From: Chitinophagales bacterium
GTDB lineage: Bacteria > Bacteroidota > Bacteroidia > Chitinophagales > Saprospiraceae
DNA length: 59,089 nt
Reading direction: 5' to 3'
Assembly: GCA_022360175.1 (NCBI GenBank)
Contig: JAKSDI010000065.1
Coordinates: 1-59,089 of the forward strand
The notes beneath the pieces were generated by a model, which had not been told where the DNA came from, did not search any database, and saw only the letters and a list, made by a program, of their open reading frames with translations. Both the position numbers and the translations under genes were made by a program. Positions 55,132-59,089 of this stretch are shown one piece after another (position 1 is the first letter of the stretch; every line of letters starts with the position of its first letter).

Positions 55132-55168
55132 TTAGTACAAAAATAGTTGTTATACTAATTATTTCAAA
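55132..55168 (-). promoter_or_regulatory. Promoter and palindromic operator of marR-hmgA-hpd
   Basis: On the minus strand TTTG (55165-55168), 19 bases, TATTTTTG (55138-55145): an exact match to the Bacteroidota promoter TTTG-N19-TAnnTTTG, 34 bases before the marR ATG. An imperfect 27-bp palindrome with perfect TTAGTA/TACTAA ends (55132-55158) covers the -7 box, as expected for an autorepressor site. Confidence 0.75.
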
Positions 55169-55268
55169 ATGAAATTAAATTTAGATAGACAATCTTGGAA
55201 TGATTGTGTAAATCATACTCAGTCATTTCTTTTTTTTCAGGCAAACTTATTAGGGGATAATTACAGAA

Positions 55269-56690
55269 TCACTGACCAGATGCCCCATTAACAGCAGATT
55301 TAATAACATCCTCTTGCAGCCTGACCAGATACTGTCCTGCCAGAAAAAGCAATATTTGTTCATCCTTCTTCATACTATATTTGGTTCCTATATAGGTTAG
55401 TAATTCATACAATATTTGTTCGTTAGCATCACTTAGGCTCTTATTTTCGGAAAGCAATTGTATCATTTTAGCCATTTCTTTTTTCAAATCAATCACTTTA
55501 GGTACTTCTGCTTTGTTGTTTTCTAACAGCTGATAAAAGCCAAAAAATACAGGCGTAATTCCTTCTTTTTCGCAAACGACCTTGATATCTTTCACCAAAG
55601 TAGCACGACGGGCATCCAAACCACTTGATGGTAAACGTGCTAATACATTCAGTGAAGATATTGCACCTTTCTTGGTAGAAAATGTATAACGATTACCAGA
55701 TGCATCTGCATCGACAACCAGTAATACTTTTTGTGGACTGCCATCCTGCCTCAATACCTCTAATGCAGAATAATACCCTATATTATCAGTCATTGCTCCA
55801 TCAATAAGATGCAAATATTTACGTTCGTTGTGGAAACTACTTTGCAAAGTGGAATTAGAGATGAGAACAGGGAAACTACCACTAGCCTTTACTCCAACTG
55901 CCAGGGGAACCCTAAATGGATCTAGGCTATCTTTTTTTACCCTTCTCAGCCGATGGGCATATCCCTTGACATGATAAGCATTCAGTATATCTGGTGTGAA
56001 AGGAAAAATTGCCATCGTTTTTAAGGTTGAACTATTGGTAATTAACATAGGAAAGCGTACCCTTAATCTACTATTGGCAGGGATAAATAAATCACCAAGT
56101 AATATACTTCTATTCAGATTCCCATGTGTCCGTTTTCTCTTTTTATATCCTAATACATAGTCGTCAATAGCACGTTCCAATGCATCTCCATCATCCACAA
56201 AAGAGAACCATAGACGTGGACTGAAATTTGCTCTTAGCAAAACGCCTGTATAAGAATAATTCAGATCTTCATCGATCCCTTCTTCTATATAATCTCTCAA
56301 TTTAAATGCTTTAGCTCCTTCCGTTTCATGGTACTCATATAAAGCAGCAACATAAGCCCCTCCTGCAAAGCCTCCTCCCGATACAGTAGACAAATAATCT
56401 ATCTGATCTAATACGTCCTGTTCATTGGACAAACGAAGAGACTCTAAACCAAGCATAATACCAATTCCAAAATTTGCCGCTCTGGATCCGCCACCTGAAA
56501 TAGCCATTGCTACTGCCAGATTACTATCCTGACCTGGCCGCTCCTGTACACTTTTATAATAGCTTAGATCAATTGTTGGGCTAGTTTCTCCATCTTTTAT
56601 AAATTGGCTCCTATCTGGGTATAGTGTTTGGCTACAGCCAGAAAAAAAAATCCATAAACAGATAATAAATAGAAGTGTTAAGTTTCTCAT
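55269..56690 (-). CDS. Patatin-like phospholipase lipoprotein
   Basis: 473 residues from ATG 56690, which gives a lipoprotein signal (RNLTLLFIICLWIFFSGC); the longer frame adds a charged prefix. The patatin elements are in order: oxyanion loop ISGGGSRAANFG (about 65), nucleophile serine in STVSGGGFAGG (about 101) and catalytic Asp in LIDGAMTDN (about 297). The dyad is intact, so it may be an active lipid acyl hydrolase in the envelope. The C-terminal 120 residues are helical. It is not linked to neighbours: the marR promoter lies downstream and a palindromic repeat upstream. Confidence 0.9.
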   Translation of the reverse strand: MRNLTLLFIICLWIFFSGCSQTLYPDRSQFIKDGETSPTIDLSYYKSVQERPGQDSNLAVAMAISGGGSRAANFGIGIMLGLESLRLSNEQDVLDQIDYLSTVSGGGFAGGAYVAALYEYHETEGAKAFKLRDYIEEGIDEDLNYSYTGVLLRANFSPRLWFSFVDDGDALERAIDDYVLGYKKRKRTHGNLNRSILLGDLFIPANSRLRVRFPMLITNSSTLKTMAIFPFTPDILNAYHVKGYAHRLRRVKKDSLDPFRVPLAVGVKASGSFPVLISNSTLQSSFHNERKYLHLIDGAMTDNIGYYSALEVLRQDGSPQKVLLVVDADASGNRYTFSTKKGAISSLNVLARLPSSGLDARRATLVKDIKVVCEKEGITPVFFGFYQLLENNKAEVPKVIDLKKEMAKMIQLLSENKSLSDANEQILYELLTYIGTKYSMKKDEQILLFLAGQYLVRLQEDVIKSAVNGASGQ

Positions 56691-56761
56691 AGGTGTATAT
56701 TGGTTTTTTGAATGAAAGAAGGGCAAGCTGTTTCTCTAAAAATGGCAAAGATGCCCAGCTC

Positions 56762-56941
56762 TTAGAACCTGTTGGAAATTTTGCTCTTCAAGTAAAAAGA
56801 GGTATTTTTTCTCAAATCAAGGCACGAAAACCGGCCCCAATAGCTATCGGGGAGCAGCGCTAAATGAGGATTTTTGTAACGCTGATTTGAGGGAAAAAGT
56901 CCTTTTTGACGACGATTACTAAAATCCCAACAGGCTCTTAA
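56762..56941. repeat. Complete long palindromic (MITE-like) repeat upstream of uvrC
   Basis: Terminal repeats ttagaacctgttggaaa (56762-56778) and the complement of taagagcctgttgggat ending at 56941; inner arms ttttttctcaaatca (56805-56819) with tgatttgagggaaaaa (56883-56898), both centred on the same axis, and a central CCCC...GGGG hairpin (56835-56852). About 180 bp, no ORF, between divergent patatin and uvrC genes. Confidence 0.8.
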
Positions 56942-57007
56942 TCTTATAAAGCTCTATAATTGTTTATAGAAAACCGAAGAATTATACCCTAGATTGATTG
57001 TTTAATT

Positions 57008-58834
57008 ATGACCACTAATGACTTTAAGGCTATTTCAGATACTATTCCTCGCCAACCTGGTGTTTATCGTTTCATTGATGAAACAGATACTATCTTATAT
57101 GTAGGCAAAGCTAAGGTGTTGCGGAATCGAGTTGCTTCCTACTTTGGAGAACGTAAAGGACGGGCCCATAAAACCAGGGTTATGGTTAAGAATGCTCATC
57201 GTCTTGAATTTACAGTAGTAGAAACGGAGGCCGATGCTCTGCTCTTGGAAAACACGCTCATCAAAAAACATCAACCCAGATATAATGTGATGTTACGAGA
57301 TGACAAAAGTTATACCTATATCTGTATAAAGAATGAGCGTTTCCCTCGAGTCTTTATCACCCGAAATGTAGTAAAAGATGGTTCTACTTATTTTGGCCCA
57401 TACACTAGTAAGGCCCGCATTAAAACCATTTTGGAGCTCATTAAGCAATTATTTCCTTTACGTACCTGTTACTTCAATTTATCCAAATCAAACATTGAAG
57501 CTAATAAATTTAAGGTATGCCTCGAATACCATATTAAAAACTGCCTTGGCCCTTGTGAAAACTTAGAAGATGAAGAAAGTTACAATAAGAAAATTGCACA
57601 GGTTAAAAATATTCTAAAAGGAAACTTTGGTGCTGTTAAGAACCATTTTAAAGCTGAGATGGAACGCCTGGCAGAAGAACTCGAATTTGAAAGAGCTCAA
57701 AAAATAAAGGAAAAACTGACTGCATTTGAAGATTATCAATCTAAATCAACTGTAGTAAGTACTACTATCCAGGATGTAGACGTATTCTCCATTGCTTCGG
57801 ATGAAGAGGAGAAAGAAGCTTATATCAATTATATAAAAATTGTAAACGGAGCTATTATTCATACACATACCCAGGAGTTAGTTAAAAATCTTGATGATGA
57901 TGAGCAAGGCCTCCTTGAATATGCTATCCCTGTCATTCGTGAGCGCTTCAACAGTATTGCAAGCGAAATCATCTTAGCTTATGAAGTACAATTAGAAGAT
58001 GGTGTACAAGCCACTGTGCCAAAAATTGGTGACAAGAAGAAGTTACTTGACTTATCTCATAAAAATGCCAAGTACTTCATGTTACAGCGTAAGAAACAAC
58101 GGGTCAGTCACCAAAAGCGTCAGACTTCAGCAGAACGTATTCTCCGTACACTGCAGTCTGATCTCAATATGGATCAATTGCCTTTACATATTGAATGCTT
58201 TGATAATTCCAATATACAAGGAAGCCATCCTGTAGCATCTTGTGTAGTATTTAAAAATGCTAAACCCAGTAAAAAGGACTATCGGCATTTTAATATCAAA
58301 ACAGTTGTTGGCCCGGATGACTTTGCTTCTATGGAAGAAGTCGTACACCGGCGTTACCGCAGAATGCTTGACGAAGATGATAGCCTTCCTCAATTAGTGA
58401 TAATAGATGGTGGTAAAGGCCAACTTAGTGCTGCTGTAAAAAGCCTGAAACAGTTAGGTATTCTTGATAAGTTAACTGTGATTGGCATTGCCAAAAAGTT
58501 AGAAGAAATCTTTTTCCCAGGAGATTCAATCCCTCTATATATTGACAAAAAATCAGAATCACTTAAACTCATCCAACAGGCTCGTAATGAAGCTCACCGC
58601 TTTGCTATTAACTTTCATCGCAATCAGCGGTCTCGAAATTTCACTAGTACAGAATTAACTACGATACCTGGTATTGGAGAAAAAACAGCTCAAAAATTAC
58701 TTACCCACTTTGGTTCCGTCAAAAAAATTAAGACCGCACTCATTACAGAAATAGCAGAAATAATAGGGATAAATGCAGCAAAAAAGATTAAAGCACATTA
58801 TGATAAATTAAATAAAAACAAACAAAAAAGTTGA
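57008..58834 (+). CDS. uvrC: UvrABC excinuclease subunit C
   Basis: Makes both incisions around DNA lesions in nucleotide excision repair. 608 residues, full length: GIY-YIG domain (PGVYRFIDETDTILYVGKAK, about 16-95), a Cys cluster (CYFNL...CLEYHIKNCLGPC), UVR motif (LAEELEFERAQKIKEKL), RNase H-like nuclease domain (about 390-540, HIECFDNSNIQGSHPV, IDGGKGQLSAA) and C-terminal HhH pair (TTIPGIGEKTAQKLL). All expected motifs are present. An AT-only hairpin (58818-58848) spans its stop codon and may act as a weak terminator. Confidence 0.97.
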   Translation: MTTNDFKAISDTIPRQPGVYRFIDETDTILYVGKAKVLRNRVASYFGERKGRAHKTRVMVKNAHRLEFTVVETEADALLLENTLIKKHQPRYNVMLRDDKSYTYICIKNERFPRVFITRNVVKDGSTYFGPYTSKARIKTILELIKQLFPLRTCYFNLSKSNIEANKFKVCLEYHIKNCLGPCENLEDEESYNKKIAQVKNILKGNFGAVKNHFKAEMERLAEELEFERAQKIKEKLTAFEDYQSKSTVVSTTIQDVDVFSIASDEEEKEAYINYIKIVNGAIIHTHTQELVKNLDDDEQGLLEYAIPVIRERFNSIASEIILAYEVQLEDGVQATVPKIGDKKKLLDLSHKNAKYFMLQRKKQRVSHQKRQTSAERILRTLQSDLNMDQLPLHIECFDNSNIQGSHPVASCVVFKNAKPSKKDYRHFNIKTVVGPDDFASMEEVVHRRYRRMLDEDDSLPQLVIIDGGKGQLSAAVKSLKQLGILDKLTVIGIAKKLEEIFFPGDSIPLYIDKKSESLKLIQQARNEAHRFAINFHRNQRSRNFTSTELTTIPGIGEKTAQKLLTHFGSVKKIKTALITEIAEIIGINAAKKIKAHYDKLNKNKQKS

Positions 58835-58892
58835 TACTTTTTGTTTGTAAAATATAGTTTTACTATCTTGCTGTGAATACTAACGCGCAAGA

Positions 58893-59089
58893 ATGAAAAA
58901 GCAGAAACAAGTCTTTCAGCCAGATGACCGTATCTTCCGTAAGATGATGGAGGATAAAGAAAATGTAAAAGCCTATCTAGAACATTTCTTTCCAAAGATT
59001 GCGCAGATAGCCGATTTAAACAGCTTAAGACAAGAAAATACATCCAGCTTACTTCCTGATCTCAAACTTTTCCTGTCTGATATCATTTA
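58893..59089 (+). CDS. Rpn family nuclease / PD-(D/E)XK transposase-like protein, 5' part only
   Basis: ATG 58893 opens a frame that runs to the window end (65 codons seen). The start, MKKQKQVFQPDDRIFRKMM then AYLEHFFPK, AQIADLNSLR and LPDLKLFLSDII, follows the N-terminal pattern of Rpn/YhgA-like proteins: a D-x-x-F-K/R-x-x-x opening, FL-x-x-F-P, and a ...DL...SD(I/L)(I/L) strand where the first catalytic Asp of the PD-(D/E)XK fold lies. Rpn proteins promote recombination and are linked to mobile elements or defence. Only 58 bases separate it from uvrC. The C-terminal half is outside the window. Confidence 0.7.
   Translation, partial: MKKQKQVFQPDDRIFRKMMEDKENVKAYLEHFFPKIAQIADLNSLRQENTSSLLPDLKLFLSDII

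Overview
The window is AT-rich chromosomal DNA from a Bacteroidota bacterium, probably a Saprospiraceae/Lewinellaceae-type marine or activated-sludge organism (the family is an inference). The evidence is two giant secreted proteins ending in the type B gliding-motility/T9SS sorting domain, many lipoproteins with typical lipoboxes, a fused alpha-beta 2-oxoacid dehydrogenase E1, an ATP synthase operon without beta and epsilon genes, and TAnnTTTG-type -7 promoter boxes in front of several genes. I see no rRNA or tRNA gene, no CRISPR array and no prophage.

Layout. 1-7.9 kb: half of a palindromic repeat, then a ~2488-residue T9SS protein built from six ~255-residue modules. 8-11.6 kb (minus): gluconate permease, gluconokinase and class II fumarase. 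11.8-14.4 kb (plus): superoxide dismutase, an apparent small structured RNA carrying a 23-codon ORF, and proA. 14.8-20.3 kb (minus): atpBEFHAG. 20.6-21.4 kb: a RAYT transposase broken by an in-frame stop and bracketed by two near-identical 33-nt palindromes. 21.5-24 kb: PBP1A. 24.3-30.5 kb: two small exported proteins, then an SprB-like adhesin. 30.8-35.5 kb (minus): E1 fusion and a Roc-COR GTPase with an Ala-rich N-terminal tract. 35.8-44.2 kb (plus): tandem dienelactone-hydrolase lipoproteins, rfaE2/nif3/zinc-ribbon operon, TPR protein, tandem OmpA-domain protein and a membrane coiled-coil/HhH protein. 44.3-51.7 kb: lipoprotein, exported TPR-CHAT protease and subtilase lipoprotein, divergent from an ECF sigma factor and a membrane anti-sigma-like TPR protein. 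51.7-56.7 kb (minus): small protein, homogentisate pathway (marR-hmgA-hpd) and a patatin lipoprotein. 57-59 kb (plus): uvrC and the start of an Rpn-family nuclease gene that runs off the window.

How the parts fit. Housekeeping blocks (ATP synthase, uvrC, proA, sod, fumC, PBP1A) alternate with surface and accessory loci. The most system-like accessory locus is 45.8-51.7 kb: a predicted exported cysteine protease (CHAT) and a subtilisin-like protease face an ECF sigma factor and a membrane protein with a periplasmic TPR domain, suggesting an envelope-sensing proteolytic switch. The tyrosine-degradation genes sit behind a MarR gene whose near-consensus promoter is overlapped by a 27-bp palindrome. 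Intergenic DNA is rich in a family of long imperfect palindromes sharing a TTAAGAGCnTGTTTGGGA-like terminal repeat, and in GTGATTA-type heptamer tracts, two of which are joined to short hairpins.
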